Shown here piece after piece: positions 32,209 through 41,010 of a stretch of 51,002 bases of DNA. The DNA is from CAVPDE01 sp964580575 (GTDB lineage Bacteria > Desulfobacterota > DSM-4660 > Desulfatiglandales > HGW-15): assembly GCA_964580575.1 (NCBI GenBank), contig CAZOLJ010000026.1, positions 1-51,002 on the forward strand, in the 5' to 3' direction. How positions within the stretch are numbered: position 1 is the stretch's first letter; every line of letters starts with the position of its first letter. Made by a program: the position numbers and the translations under genes. A model generated the notes under the pieces. It did no database searches, was not told the origin of the DNA, and was given only the letters and a program-made list of their open reading frames with translations.

Positions 32209-33498
32209 ATGAGTAAAAGACTGATCATTGCAGGAATGCTGTGCCTTGCCCTTGTCGGCACGGGAAAGACCGTGGGCTTGACGAAAGGGGGCGAGGTCAG
32301 GATTATCGAACTCGAGGGGCCCATCAACCCAGGAGCAGCGGCATTTCTCACTCGAGGCCTGGAGGATGCGGAAAAGAGCGGCATTGAGCTTATTGTCATC
32401 CGGCTGGACACACCGGGCGGCCTGGTTCCTTCCATGCGCACCATGGTGAAGGGAATCATGAATTCCTCGGTCCCCGTTGTGGTCTATGTGGCGCCTAAGG
32501 GGGCCGGCGCAGCCTCTGCCGGAGTGATGATAACCGTTTCCGCTCATGTCGCGGCCATGGCGCCGGGAACCAATATCGGGGCAGCCCATCCCGTGGGCGC
32601 CGGCGGGAAAGACATTGACAAGGACATGTCGGAAAAAGTCGTCAACGACATGGCTTCTTATGGAAGAGGCATTGCCCAGGACAAGGGAAGGAATGCGGAT
32701 TGGGTGGAAAAGGCCATCAGGGAAAGCGTTTCCATAACGGCCGAGGAGGCGGTGGAGAAGAAGGTCGTTGATTTGGTCGCTTCCGATATCGATGAACTGC
32801 TCAGGCTTCTGGACGGCAGAGAAGTCCAGCTCAAGCAGGGGAAGGTGTCGCTCAAAACCAAGGGCCTCGTGAAAACCCAGTATGAGCCGGGCTTCAGGGA
32901 TGACGTCCTTCGGGTGATCAGCGATCCGAACATCGCCTACATCCTGATGATGATCGGCCTTGCCGGCCTTTACTTCGAACTGGCTCACCCGGGGGCTATT
33001 TTCCCCGGTGTGATCGGGGCCATATCCTTGATTCTCGCCTTCTACTCCTTTCAAACGCTCCCGGTCAACTATGCCGGCCTGCTGCTGATCGCCCTGGCCG
33101 TCATCTTTTTCATCGCGGAGATCAAGATTGCCAGTTATGGTGTTCTTTCCCTTGGAGGCGTCGTTTCTCTCACCTTGGGATCCATCATGCTCTTTGAAGA
33201 TGTGGGAGTGTCTCTACGATTGATGGCTCCAACCATTGTCTTGATCGGGGGCTTTTTTGTGATCGTCTCAACCCTTGCTTTCCGGGCCTACCATTCCAAG
33301 CCGCAAAGCGGCGTGGAGGGGCTCATCGGTGAAGTGGGTGTCGTCCAGAAGCCTATTGATCCGGAAGGCCTGGTGTTCGTTCATGGTGAATACTGGCGTG
33401 CCGTGTCCAGTGAAAAGCTGGAGCCCGGGGAAATGGTTGCGGTCGAGCAAGTGACCGGGCTGGTTCTGAAAGTGAGAAAAGTTGTCAAACCTCAATAA
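32209..33498 (+). CDS. NfeD-family membrane serine protease
   Basis: 429 residues. A signal or anchor helix (5-20), then a ClpP-like protease domain with LDTPGGLVPSMRTMV, nucleophile Ser103 in GAGAASAGVM and the general-base Lys in AQDKGRNADW. Four or so transmembrane helices (~245-370) and a C-terminal OB-fold (GLIGEVGVVQKPIDPEGLVFVHGEYW). In characterised archaeal pairs this protease cuts the C-terminal part of the stomatin encoded next to it. Here a slipin gene follows 80 bp downstream, the same pairing. Confidence 0.94.
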   Translation: MSKRLIIAGMLCLALVGTGKTVGLTKGGEVRIIELEGPINPGAAAFLTRGLEDAEKSGIELIVIRLDTPGGLVPSMRTMVKGIMNSSVPVVVYVAPKGAGAASAGVMITVSAHVAAMAPGTNIGAAHPVGAGGKDIDKDMSEKVVNDMASYGRGIAQDKGRNADWVEKAIRESVSITAEEAVEKKVVDLVASDIDELLRLLDGREVQLKQGKVSLKTKGLVKTQYEPGFRDDVLRVISDPNIAYILMMIGLAGLYFELAHPGAIFPGVIGAISLILAFYSFQTLPVNYAGLLLIALAVIFFIAEIKIASYGVLSLGGVVSLTLGSIMLFEDVGVSLRLMAPTIVLIGGFFVIVSTLAFRAYHSKPQSGVEGLIGEVGVVQKPIDPEGLVFVHGEYWRAVSSEKLEPGEMVAVEQVTGLVLKVRKVVKPQ

Positions 33499-33578
33499 GC
33501 CGGAACCTCGTCTGTTTCCCTGTCACGGCAGGGGAGAATCAAGACAGGTGGAAGGCTGGCCCATGAAAGGGGGATGCT

Positions 33579-34328
33579 ATGTTTCCGTTTTGGATTCTCG
33601 CAGTGGTATTGATCGTTTTCTTCTTGGTCTCGGCCATCAAGGTCTTGAGGGAATACGAGAGGGGCGTGATTTTCAGGCTGGGACGCGTGATCAAGGTGAA
33701 GGGGCCCGGCTTGATCCTCCTTATTCCAGTCATTGATAAGATGGTCAAGGTCAGCCTCCGCCTGGTGACCATGGATGTCCCATCCCAGGATGTGATTACA
33801 CGGGACAATGTTTCTGTAAAGGTCAATGCGGTGGTCTACTTCAGGGTCATGGATCCCAATAAAGCGGTCATCGAGGTGGAGAATTTTATTGTTGCCACAT
33901 CACAGCTTGCTCAGACTACCCTTAGGAGCGTATGCGGTCAGGTTGAGCTGGATGAACTGCTTGCACAGAGGGAGAAGATAAACCTTAAAATCCAAAACAT
34001 TCTTGACCAGCATACAGGTCCCTGGGGCATCAAGGTCACCACCGTTGAAGTGAAACACATTGATCTCCCTCAGGAGATGCAGAGGGCTATGGCCAAGCAG
34101 GCCGAGGCGGAGAGAGAGAGACGGGCCAAAGTCATCAATGCAGAGGGTGAGTATCAGGCAGCCGCAAAGCTCACTGAAGCAGCCAGCATCATTACGCAGC
34201 ACCCCGAGGCGCTCCAGTTGCGGTACCTGCAAACGTTGAGAGAAATATCAGCGGAGGGAAATTCGACAACCCTTTTTCCCATACCCATAGATCTTTTTAG
34301 GCCTTTCTTCAGAGAGCATAAGGAGTAG
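33579..34328 (+). CDS. slipin / stomatin-like SPFH protein
   Basis: 249 residues. One N-terminal membrane helix (FWILAVVLIVFFLVSAI), then the band-7 domain: ALREYERGVIFRLGR-type stretch, GPGLILLIPVIDKMVKV, RLVTMDVPSQDVITRDNVSVKVNAVVYFRV, and the ERERRAKVINAEGEYQAA coiled coil. Forms oligomeric membrane microdomain scaffolds. Partner of the NfeD protease just upstream. The C-terminus ends FPIPIDLFRPF, the hydrophobic stretch that NfeD proteases cut in studied relatives. Confidence 0.93.
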   Translation: MFPFWILAVVLIVFFLVSAIKVLREYERGVIFRLGRVIKVKGPGLILLIPVIDKMVKVSLRLVTMDVPSQDVITRDNVSVKVNAVVYFRVMDPNKAVIEVENFIVATSQLAQTTLRSVCGQVELDELLAQREKINLKIQNILDQHTGPWGIKVTTVEVKHIDLPQEMQRAMAKQAEAERERRAKVINAEGEYQAAAKLTEAASIITQHPEALQLRYLQTLREISAEGNSTTLFPIPIDLFRPFFREHKE

Positions 34329-34384
34329 AGGAGCCCGCGGATCGTTGGATCCAAATCAAGAGAAGAAGCAGGAGAAAATAGCGT

Positions 34385-34762
34385 ATGGAAGAAGAAACAA
34401 AAAAAGAAGAGCCCCAAGAAGCAAAGAAAGAAGAGGTCGTTCCCGAGAAGCCGCTCGAGAAGATGACGGTTATTGAGTTGCGGGAGTTTGCCCTGGCCAA
34501 GGACCTTGGCATCAGCGGCGTTCACGCCATGAAGAAGGAAGAGCTTCTGCCGGCCATCAAGGAAGCGCTGGGGATCAAGGATGAAGAGCCGGCCGCGAAG
34601 GTTTTGGAAAAGGGCACGGTGGCGGCAATGAAGCAAAAAATCGTTCGTTTGAAGGAAGAGAAGCGGACGGCCATTGCATCGAAGCACAAAAAGAAGATCA
34701 ATGTCCTGCGTCGCAGGATCAACCGGCTCAAGAAGCGAAGCAAGAAAGTTGCAAAGGCTTAA
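34385..34762 (+). CDS. Rho N-terminal (SAP-like) domain protein
   Basis: 125 residues. An acidic Lys/Glu-rich start, then a SAP-like Rho_N motif (MTVIELREFALAKDLGISGVHAMKKEELLPAIKEAL, ~27-62), then a basic helical tail (KQKIVRLKEEKRTAIASKHKKKINVLRRRINRLKKRSKK). Rho_N folds bind nucleic acids. Similar small proteins are frequent in Deltaproteobacteria without assigned function. A strong terminator follows immediately, ending the transcript. Confidence 0.8.
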   Translation: MEEETKKEEPQEAKKEEVVPEKPLEKMTVIELREFALAKDLGISGVHAMKKEELLPAIKEALGIKDEEPAAKVLEKGTVAAMKQKIVRLKEEKRTAIASKHKKKINVLRRRINRLKKRSKKVAKA

Positions 34763-34780
34763 TCCCGATCGGTTGACGAA

Positions 34781-34820
34781 GCAGGCTCAAGGGCCGAGCG
34801 ACCCTGAGCCTGCTTTTTTT
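34781..34820 (+). terminator. Rho-independent terminator
   Basis: GCAGGCTCA (34781-34789) pairs with TGAGCCTGC (34805-34813), extended by GGG/CCC inside, followed by seven Ts. Confidence 0.92.
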
Positions 34821-34851
34821 GACTCTTTGCTAAGAAGGGGAGGGTTCCCTG

Positions 34852-35565
34852 GTGAAAACCGCAGCCATCATCACGGCAGCCGGTGCAGGGATTCGCATGG
34901 GAGGCGATCAGGCCAAACAGTTCATGGATCTTGACGGCCGGCCCCTGCTTGCGGTCACTCTGGAGCGCTTTGAGCGCTCACCCGACATTGAAGGGATTGT
35001 GCTCGTTGTTCCTCCGGGTAAGGTGGATGACTGCCGTGACCGGATCGTGAAGAAATATGCTTTGACCAAGGTCGTGAAGGTGGTGGCCGGAGGGGAGAGA
35101 CGTCAGGATTCGGTTCGGTTGGGCCTTGAGGCGACGGAAGGCCATTATCCCCTTGTCCTGATTCATGATGGGGTCAGGCCTCTTGTTTCACCGGAACTCA
35201 TCGGCCGTGTCGTGAGAGCAATGAACCAATACCGCTCGGTCATCCCGGCGCTGGCCGCGAGGGAGACGATCAAGGAGGCGGACACGGCCGGCCTTGTCGT
35301 GAAGACCCATGATCGAAGATCCCTCTGGTTGGTGCAGACGCCGCAGGCCTTCCGATATGAAGACATTCTTGGGGCCCATCGTTTCGCTCTCAAGGAAAAC
35401 TGGGAAGAAATGACAGATGATGCTCTCCTGGTGGAAAGGGCAGGAATACCCGTCAAAATCATTGAAGGATCGGAAGAAAATATCAAGATCACTACACCCA
35501 GGGATTTAGAGTTAGCCCGATTTTTGCTGGCCAAGGGAAGAGGCCGGAAATTTGATGAAACTTGA
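34852..35565 (+). CDS. ispD: 2-C-methyl-D-erythritol 4-phosphate cytidylyltransferase
   Basis: 237 residues from GTG 34852 (GGGGAGGG upstream). ITAAGAGIRMGGDQAKQF is the CTP-binding loop (canonical AAG-x-G-x-RM-x3-x-PKQ, with Ala instead of Pro before KQ); GGERRQDSVRLGL, LIHDGVRPLV, TIKEAD and VQTPQAFRYEDI are conserved. Third step of the MEP isoprenoid pathway. The usual partner ispF is not adjacent; a hairpin element and hemC follow instead. Confidence 0.94.
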   Translation: MKTAAIITAAGAGIRMGGDQAKQFMDLDGRPLLAVTLERFERSPDIEGIVLVVPPGKVDDCRDRIVKKYALTKVVKVVAGGERRQDSVRLGLEATEGHYPLVLIHDGVRPLVSPELIGRVVRAMNQYRSVIPALAARETIKEADTAGLVVKTHDRRSLWLVQTPQAFRYEDILGAHRFALKENWEEMTDDALLVERAGIPVKIIEGSEENIKITTPRDLELARFLLAKGRGRKFDET

Positions 35566-35570
35566 TGGTC

Positions 35571-35697
35571 TCGTAAAAAGTCCTGCGGTGTGAATCTGTC
35601 ATTTCGACCGCAGGGAGAAATCTTTCCTTTTCAGCGTGTTAGTAATTCAAGATTTCTCGCTTCGCTCGAAATGACGTGAAAATGGGACTTTTTGCGA
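35571..35697. repeat. 127-bp hairpin (MITE-like) element, copy 2
   Basis: Terminal arms TCGTAAAAAGTCC (35571-35583) and GGACTTTTTGCGA (35685-35697) match those at 7594-7722. Inside is another inverted repeat, 35598-35624 against 35649-35675 (27 nt, four mismatches), with the wording GTCATTTCGA…GAGAAATCTT known from dispersed repeats. It lies 6 bp after the ispD stop. Confidence 0.8.
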
Positions 35698-35748
35698 ACG
35701 CATCAACCTTAGGTCCTGAAATAAGGCGAAAGGGAGAGACACGTTTTA

Positions 35749-36669
35749 ATGATCTTGCGCATCGGTACCAGAGGAAGCAAGCTCGCCCTTGTGCAGAGCG
35801 AGTGGGTCAAGAAGGAGGTTCAGGCCCGGCATCCTGAAGTCCGCGTGGAGTTGGTCAAGATCAAGACCAAGGGAGACAAGATCCTCGATGCCCCTCTGAG
35901 CAAGGTCGGCGGAAAAGGGCTTTTCGTGAAGGAGATTGAAGAGGCGCTTTTGAAAAAGGAGGTGGACCTGGCGGTGCACAGCATGAAGGATGTGCCCGCC
36001 GAGTTGCAGAAAGGACTCAAGCTCTCTGTGTATCCGAAAAGGGAAGATCCAAGAGATGCCTTCGTGTCAGGCCTCTTCAGCAAGGTCGAAGATCTGCCAC
36101 AGGGTGCTACGGTCGGCACAAGCAGCCTGAGGCGGTCGGCACAGTTGCTTCATATTCGGCCGGATCTACAAATCGTCCCTTTGAGAGGAAACGTGGACAC
36201 TCGTCTCAGAAAGCTGGACAGCGGGGACCTGCAGGCGATCGTGCTGGCAGCAGCCGGACTCAGACGCCTGGGGCTCTCGGACAGAATCACGGCCTTGCTG
36301 TCGCCTGAGGTTGTCTTGCCGGCCATCGGTCAAGGCGTACTAGGGTTAGAAGTGAGAGAAAAGGATCAGAAGACGCAAGACCTCATCTCCTTTTTGAATG
36401 ATCCTGAAACGGAGCTGGCCGCCAGGGCCGAGAGAGCGTTTCTGAAAGAGCTCGAAGGAGGATGTCAGGTGCCTCTTGCCGGTTACGCAAGAGTGGAGAA
36501 AGATCCCATTGTTCTGGAGGGAATGGTCGCGGAACTGGATGGGAGCGTTATCCTGAGGCAACAACGAAGCGGCGGAAAAGAGAAACCAGAAGAGGTCGGC
36601 GTCGCTCTGGCCCGGCAGCTCAAAGCGGCAGGGGCAGACCGGATTCTCGAAAAGATCTATAGGCGTTAA
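35749..36669 (+). CDS. hemC: porphobilinogen deaminase
   Basis: 306 residues, normal length. RIGTRGSKLALVQ, VGGKGLFVKEIEEALL, AVHSMKDVP with the catalytic aspartate, VGTSSLRRSAQL, PLRGNVDTRLRKL, and the dipyrromethane-cofactor cysteine in EGGCQVPLAGYA. Polymerises four porphobilinogens to hydroxymethylbilane. The next gene on the strand takes the product on to uroporphyrinogen III and precorrin-2, so these genes serve siroheme, heme and corrinoid supply. Confidence 0.97.
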   Translation: MILRIGTRGSKLALVQSEWVKKEVQARHPEVRVELVKIKTKGDKILDAPLSKVGGKGLFVKEIEEALLKKEVDLAVHSMKDVPAELQKGLKLSVYPKREDPRDAFVSGLFSKVEDLPQGATVGTSSLRRSAQLLHIRPDLQIVPLRGNVDTRLRKLDSGDLQAIVLAAAGLRRLGLSDRITALLSPEVVLPAIGQGVLGLEVREKDQKTQDLISFLNDPETELAARAERAFLKELEGGCQVPLAGYARVEKDPIVLEGMVAELDGSVILRQQRSGGKEKPEEVGVALARQLKAAGADRILEKIYRR

Positions 36670-36717
36670 ACCCGAAGCAATCAGCGTTCAGCCTTCAGCT
36701 TGTTCCCCCTCCCTTCA

Positions 36718-36741
36718 TCCCTCCCCCTTGAGGGGGAGGGA
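36718..36741. repeat. C/G-tract palindrome
   Basis: TCCCTCCCCCT and AGGGGGAGGGA form an 11-bp stem around TG. Similar in composition to 8636-8658. Such elements recur in intergenic DNA of this group; it may end the hemC transcript but has no T-run. Confidence 0.5.
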
Positions 36742-36835
36742 AGCCCGCCGGAGGCGAGTAAAGGCGAGGGTGGGCTGACAGCTGATAGCGGTGGACTTTC
36801 ATCAAAACTCATTCAATGACTCAAGGGCAAGTGCC

Positions 36836-38371
36836 ATGGCGGAGCGAAAAAAAGGCATCGTGTTCTTGGTGGGTTCCGGTCCGGGTGATCCGGGACTTTT
36901 GACCCTTAAGGCCAAGGAGTGCATCGAGAAAGCGGATGTCGTCATCTACGATTATCTCGCAAACGTCGTTTTCCTCGAGTACGCCAAAAAGGACGCGGAG
37001 CGCATCTATGTGGGCAAAGAAGGCGGCCGCCACACCTTGGGCCAGAACGAAATCAATCGGCTGATTGTTGAAAAGGCGACCGAAGGCCTGAGGGTGGTTC
37101 GACTCAAAGGAGGCGATCCTTTTATCTTTGGCCGGGGAGGAGAAGAAGCGCAGGAGCTGGTCAAAGCGGGCATCCCCTTTGAAGTGGTGCCCGGCGTGAC
37201 CTCAGCGATCGCCGTGCCGGCCTATGCAGGGATCCCATTGACCCACAGGGACTTCACGGCAACGGTGGCCTTTGTCACAGGGCACGAGGACCCGAGCAAG
37301 GATACATCAAACATCGCCTGGGACAAAATCGCCACGGGCATAGGCACCCTTGTGTTTCTCATGGGGGTAGGGAACCTTTCGAAAATCGCAGCGAGCCTCA
37401 TGGACCATGGCCGTTCTCCTGACACGCCGGTGGCCGTCATCCGTGCGGGAACCGTGCCAGGGCAGAGAACGGTGACAGGGTCTCTCGGAAATATCGCCGA
37501 AGTAGCGCAAAAAGAGAAGATCAAGCCGCCTGCCATCATTGTCGTAGGGGACGTGGTCAGCCTGAGAAAGGACCTCAACTGGTTCGAACAAAGGCCCCTT
37601 TTTGGAAAACGAATCGTGGTCACAAGGGCGCGAGAACAGGCAAGCGATTTTGTGGCTCGCCTCTCCGAGCTTGGAGCGGAGTGCGTCGAGTTCCCCGCCA
37701 TTGAAGTGATTCCGCCTCCAAACTGGAAGGAACTCGATCGGGCGATCGGAAACCTGGAAACCTATCAGTGGTTGGTGTTCACGAGCGTGAATGGCGTGAA
37801 GTATTTCTTTGATCGTTTAGAAGGTTCGGGGCAGGACGCCAGGAGCCTGAAGGGGATCAAGATTGCAGCCATCGGTCCGAAGACGGCTGATGCGATCCGG
37901 GAAAACGGAGTTAAGCCCGATCTTGTCCCCGAGGAATACAGAGCGGAAGCCGTGGTGGAAGCCTTCAGAAAGCACGGTGTCAACGGGTTGAAAATCCTTT
38001 TGCCCAGGGCCGCTGAAGCAAGAGAAGTGCTTCCCCAGGAGCTTGAAAAGATGGGAGCAAGGGTCGAGGTGGTGGAGGCCTACCGGACTGTGAAGCCCGA
38101 AGGGAGCAAGAAGGAGATCAGGGCCATGCTGGAAAAGGGCGACATCCACGTGGTGACCTTCACAAGTTCCTCCACAGTCGGCAACTTCGTGGAGATGTTC
38201 GAAGAAGAAGGCGATCGGCTTCTCAAGTGGATGGAGAGGGTGACGGTTGCCTGCATAGGACCTGTGACGGCGAAGACGGCAAAGGAGAGAGGCCTGTCTG
38301 TCCGGATCACTCCTTCAGATTATACCATCGAAGCCCTGGCCAAGGCCATTGTCGATTATTTCACGCATTAA
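36836..38371 (+). CDS. cobA-hemD: fused uroporphyrinogen-III methyltransferase / uroporphyrinogen-III synthase
   Basis: 511 residues from ATG 36836. Residues 1-~250 are the SAM-dependent methyltransferase (FLVGSGPGDPGLLTLKAKE, VRLKGGDPFIFGRGGEEAQ, GVTSAIAVPAYAGIPLTHR, FLMGVGNL); residues ~260-510 are HemD (GKRIVVTRAREQASDFVARL, FTSVNGVKYFF, AIGPKTADAI, ILLPRAAEAREVLP, TFTSSSTVGNF, CIGPVTAKTAKERG). The fusion converts hydroxymethylbilane to uroporphyrinogen III and then methylates it to precorrin-2, a gateway to siroheme, cobalamin and alternative heme routes, common in clostridia and Deltaproteobacteria. Confidence 0.96.
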   Translation: MAERKKGIVFLVGSGPGDPGLLTLKAKECIEKADVVIYDYLANVVFLEYAKKDAERIYVGKEGGRHTLGQNEINRLIVEKATEGLRVVRLKGGDPFIFGRGGEEAQELVKAGIPFEVVPGVTSAIAVPAYAGIPLTHRDFTATVAFVTGHEDPSKDTSNIAWDKIATGIGTLVFLMGVGNLSKIAASLMDHGRSPDTPVAVIRAGTVPGQRTVTGSLGNIAEVAQKEKIKPPAIIVVGDVVSLRKDLNWFEQRPLFGKRIVVTRAREQASDFVARLSELGAECVEFPAIEVIPPPNWKELDRAIGNLETYQWLVFTSVNGVKYFFDRLEGSGQDARSLKGIKIAAIGPKTADAIRENGVKPDLVPEEYRAEAVVEAFRKHGVNGLKILLPRAAEAREVLPQELEKMGARVEVVEAYRTVKPEGSKKEIRAMLEKGDIHVVTFTSSSTVGNFVEMFEEEGDRLLKWMERVTVACIGPVTAKTAKERGLSVRITPSDYTIEALAKAIVDYFTH

Positions 38372-38412
38372 GGAACCTTTCGCCCAGTGAAGTCTTCTAT
38401 TCAATAACCTTC

Positions 38413-39309
38413 ATGTCCACCTCCCTACCTATTAAAGGTCTGATCAACCTGGTCGTCGTTTACCTGGTCTGGGGAAGCACGTACCTTTTCATCCGGGTGG
38501 CTGTGCGGGAAGGAAGCGGCTTTCCGCCCTTTGCCATGGCAGGGAGCCGGATTCTGTGCGCGGCTGCGATCCTTTTCGCGGTGGCGTGGCTGCTCAAAAA
38601 CCGCCTGTCCGTCTCGCGTACCGAACTCCGCTTGCTGGCTGTGTCCGGGGTGGTTCTGTGGCTTGGCGGCAATGGCATGGTCACCTGGGCGGAGCATCAC
38701 GCCGATTCCTCTTACGCAGCACTGATCCTCGGCAGCACGCCGATCTGGGCGGTCATCCTGGAGGCGATCCTCGACAAGGAGATTCCCTCGCCCCTCCTCA
38801 TCCTTTCCCTGCTGGTCGGATTCACGGGGCTGGGCGTGCTGGTCTGGCCGGTGCTCCAGAAGGGCGTCAGGGCTGATCTCGCATCCACGGTGGCCCTGCT
38901 CTTCGCGGCCGTGATATGGCCGGCCGGATCTATGATGCTGCAGCGAACTCCGCCCAAGAGCACGTCCGTGGTGGTTGCCGCTTACCAGCAGTTTTTCGGC
39001 GGCATCGGCCTCGTGGCGGCCATGGTGCTGGCAGGCGAACCCTGGCCCCAGCCCAATCCGTCAGCGTGGATCGGCTGGGGCTACCTGGTCATTGCCGGCT
39101 CGGTGATCAGCTTCACGTCTTATGTGATTGCCGTGCGAACCCTGCCGATCACGGTGGTGACGACCTATGCCTATGTGAATCCCGTGATCGCCGTGTTGCT
39201 GGGAAGGGTGGTGCTGGACGAACGCATCACCTCCAGCACCTTGCTGGGCATGGTCCTCATCCTGGCCGGGGTGGCCGGTGTGTTCCGGCAGCGCTCGAGA
39301 CGCCGCTGA
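38413..39309 (+). CDS. EamA family (DMT) transporter
   Basis: 298 residues from ATG 38413; the much longer frame upstream is a shadow of hemD. Ten predicted membrane helices in two EamA repeats: LVVVYLVWGSTYLFIRVAV opens the first, ALLFAAVIWPAGSMMLQR the second, and AYVNPVIAVLLGRVVLDERI near the end is typical of the family (conserved P and E). Probable metabolite exporter of the RhaT/PecM-like group; substrate unknown. Confidence 0.9.
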   Translation: MSTSLPIKGLINLVVVYLVWGSTYLFIRVAVREGSGFPPFAMAGSRILCAAAILFAVAWLLKNRLSVSRTELRLLAVSGVVLWLGGNGMVTWAEHHADSSYAALILGSTPIWAVILEAILDKEIPSPLLILSLLVGFTGLGVLVWPVLQKGVRADLASTVALLFAAVIWPAGSMMLQRTPPKSTSVVVAAYQQFFGGIGLVAAMVLAGEPWPQPNPSAWIGWGYLVIAGSVISFTSYVIAVRTLPITVVTTYAYVNPVIAVLLGRVVLDERITSSTLLGMVLILAGVAGVFRQRSRRR

Positions 39310-39350
39310 CGTGTGGGCAATTCTCCGGGCATGGGCACGGGGCTTTACGG

Positions 39351-39839
39351 CTAGAGTTTGATCAGCATGGTTCTTTCGCAGTCGTCCATCTCGCAGTAGT
39401 CAAAGCCCAGTTTTTTGTAGAGCTTGATGGCGATGAAATTGTTCATGGCCACAGTCAACCAGATGGACTCAAGCCCGAGACCTCTTGCCCGTTCAAACGT
39501 CCATTTGGTGAGTTCTGTTCCCACCCCCAGGTGGCGGCAGTCCTGGTGAACAAAGATGATGAACTCGCCCGTGTTCCCCTTGCCGTCAGGAATCAAGGCC
39601 GCATGGCCGATGATCTTTTCTCCTCTCCGGGCAAGAATATTTGTTCCTACCTCCAGGATGTCTTTGACCCACTTTTCGCAGGTTTCCGGGTCGGCAGGCG
39701 GAAGACCCTGAGAAGCCGGCTTGGGCGAGAACACTCGGTACATGTCCATGATCAGTGAGCGGTCGGTGGCATTGCCATTGCCGACAGAATAGGACCGGCC
39801 GGATTTGTCCGTGAGGGTCACGCAGTCGTTCTTGTTCAT
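39351..39839 (-). CDS. GNAT family N-acetyltransferase
   Basis: 162 residues from ATG 39839 (GAGAGAG upstream). The acetyl-CoA motif A is in FVHQDCRHLGVGTELTKW (R-x-x-G-V-G), followed by IWLTVAMNNFIAIKLYKKLGF, the conserved last strand-helix with N and Y. Acceptor unknown. The gene is alone, convergent with the EamA transporter. Confidence 0.88.
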   Translation of the reverse strand: MNKNDCVTLTDKSGRSYSVGNGNATDRSLIMDMYRVFSPKPASQGLPPADPETCEKWVKDILEVGTNILARRGEKIIGHAALIPDGKGNTGEFIIFVHQDCRHLGVGTELTKWTFERARGLGLESIWLTVAMNNFIAIKLYKKLGFDYCEMDDCERTMLIKL

Positions 39840-40013
39840 CACTCTCTCATGTGTCACTCGGAGATTTGAGCTGTGGACCGTGATGAAGGCACAAAGATGC
39901 AAAGGCACATCCCGCCACATTGAAGGCGGGTAAAAGGCTCAAAGCGGAGAACCACCCAAATTATGCCCTCACTATGTCCCTCTGTGCCTCTACTGGCTGT
40001 CTTCATCCGTCTC

Positions 40014-40985
40014 TCATTCCGTCGGAACCGGCACCGAAGACAATATCTCTTCGATCACATCTTCCTCTGTCCGGCCACGCAATCGGGCTTCGGTCTTCAT
40101 GATGATGCGGTGGGAAAGGACCGGCGCGGCGAGCGCTTTCACGTCATCCGGGAGCACGTAGCCCCGGCCCTGGATACCGGCCATGGCCTGGGATGCCGAT
40201 TGAAGAGCCAGAGCGCATCGCGTGCTAGTTCCCAGCTTGATGTCCTTGTGGCTTCGAGTGCTGCTGTTGACGGCAACGATGTAATCCCGCACGGAATCCT
40301 CTATGAAGATCCGTCGGCAGAGAGCCTGGAGTCCCAGAATTTCCGCGGTTCCCATGACGCTCTGAAGCCGGTCCAGCGGGTTGGCCATCTGAAAACGGGA
40401 CAGCACGGCTGCCTCCTCTTCGAGAGTGGGGTACCCGATCCTGGCCTTCAAGAGGAATCGGTCCAACTGAGCTTCGGGCAGGGGGAAGGTCCCTTCCAGT
40501 TCGATGGGGTTCTGAGTGGCCATGAGCATGAACGGCCGGGGAAGAGGAACCGTCTTCAAATCCACGGTCACCTGTTGTTCCTGCATGGACTCGAGCAGAC
40601 AGGACTGGGTCCTTGGCATGGCGCGATTGATTTCATCGACGAGCACGATGTTGGCCAGAATTGGGCCGGGACGAAACTCGAAGTCGGAGCTCTTTTGATT
40701 GAAGAACTGAGTTCCCACCACATCAGAAGGCAGAAGATCGGGCGTACATTGAATTCTCTTGAAAGTGCAGTCCAGGGATCGAGAGGTCGCCTTGGCAAGA
40801 AGGGTTTTGCCCACACCGGGGATGTCCTCGATGAGCACGTGGCCCTCACAAAGGAGGGTGACGAAGATCAGGTCAATGGTGCTCTCTTTGCCTATCATGA
40901 CCATGGATACGTTGGCCCGGAAGCTGTCCGCTTTTTGCTTGATTCTCTTTGCAGCCTGAATTTCCGTACCCTTTTCCTGATCCAT
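40014..40985 (-). CDS. MoxR family AAA+ ATPase
   Basis: 323 residues. Walker A EDIPGVGKTLLAKA, GTQFFNQ, FRPGPILANIVLVDEINRAMPRTQS with Walker B, SMQEQQVTVD, MATQNPIELEGTFPLPEAQLDRFL with sensor 1 and Arg finger. MoxR ATPases act as chaperones that mature cofactor or von Willebrand-containing proteins. Here it is last of the DUF58-DUF4129-MoxR operon, 25 bp after the DUF4129 gene; in most genomes the MoxR gene comes first. Confidence 0.95.
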   Translation of the reverse strand: MDQEKGTEIQAAKRIKQKADSFRANVSMVMIGKESTIDLIFVTLLCEGHVLIEDIPGVGKTLLAKATSRSLDCTFKRIQCTPDLLPSDVVGTQFFNQKSSDFEFRPGPILANIVLVDEINRAMPRTQSCLLESMQEQQVTVDLKTVPLPRPFMLMATQNPIELEGTFPLPEAQLDRFLLKARIGYPTLEEEAAVLSRFQMANPLDRLQSVMGTAEILGLQALCRRIFIEDSVRDYIVAVNSSTRSHKDIKLGTSTRCALALQSASQAMAGIQGRGYVLPDDVKALAAPVLSHRIIMKTEARLRGRTEEDVIEEILSSVPVPTE

Positions 40986-41010
40986 TGAAGTGGTCTCCTG
41001 TGTCGATTCG

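Noticed and set aside
38227..38412. N-terminal extension of the EamA transporter
   Set aside because: Lies wholly inside hemD; the hydrophobic protein starts at 38413.
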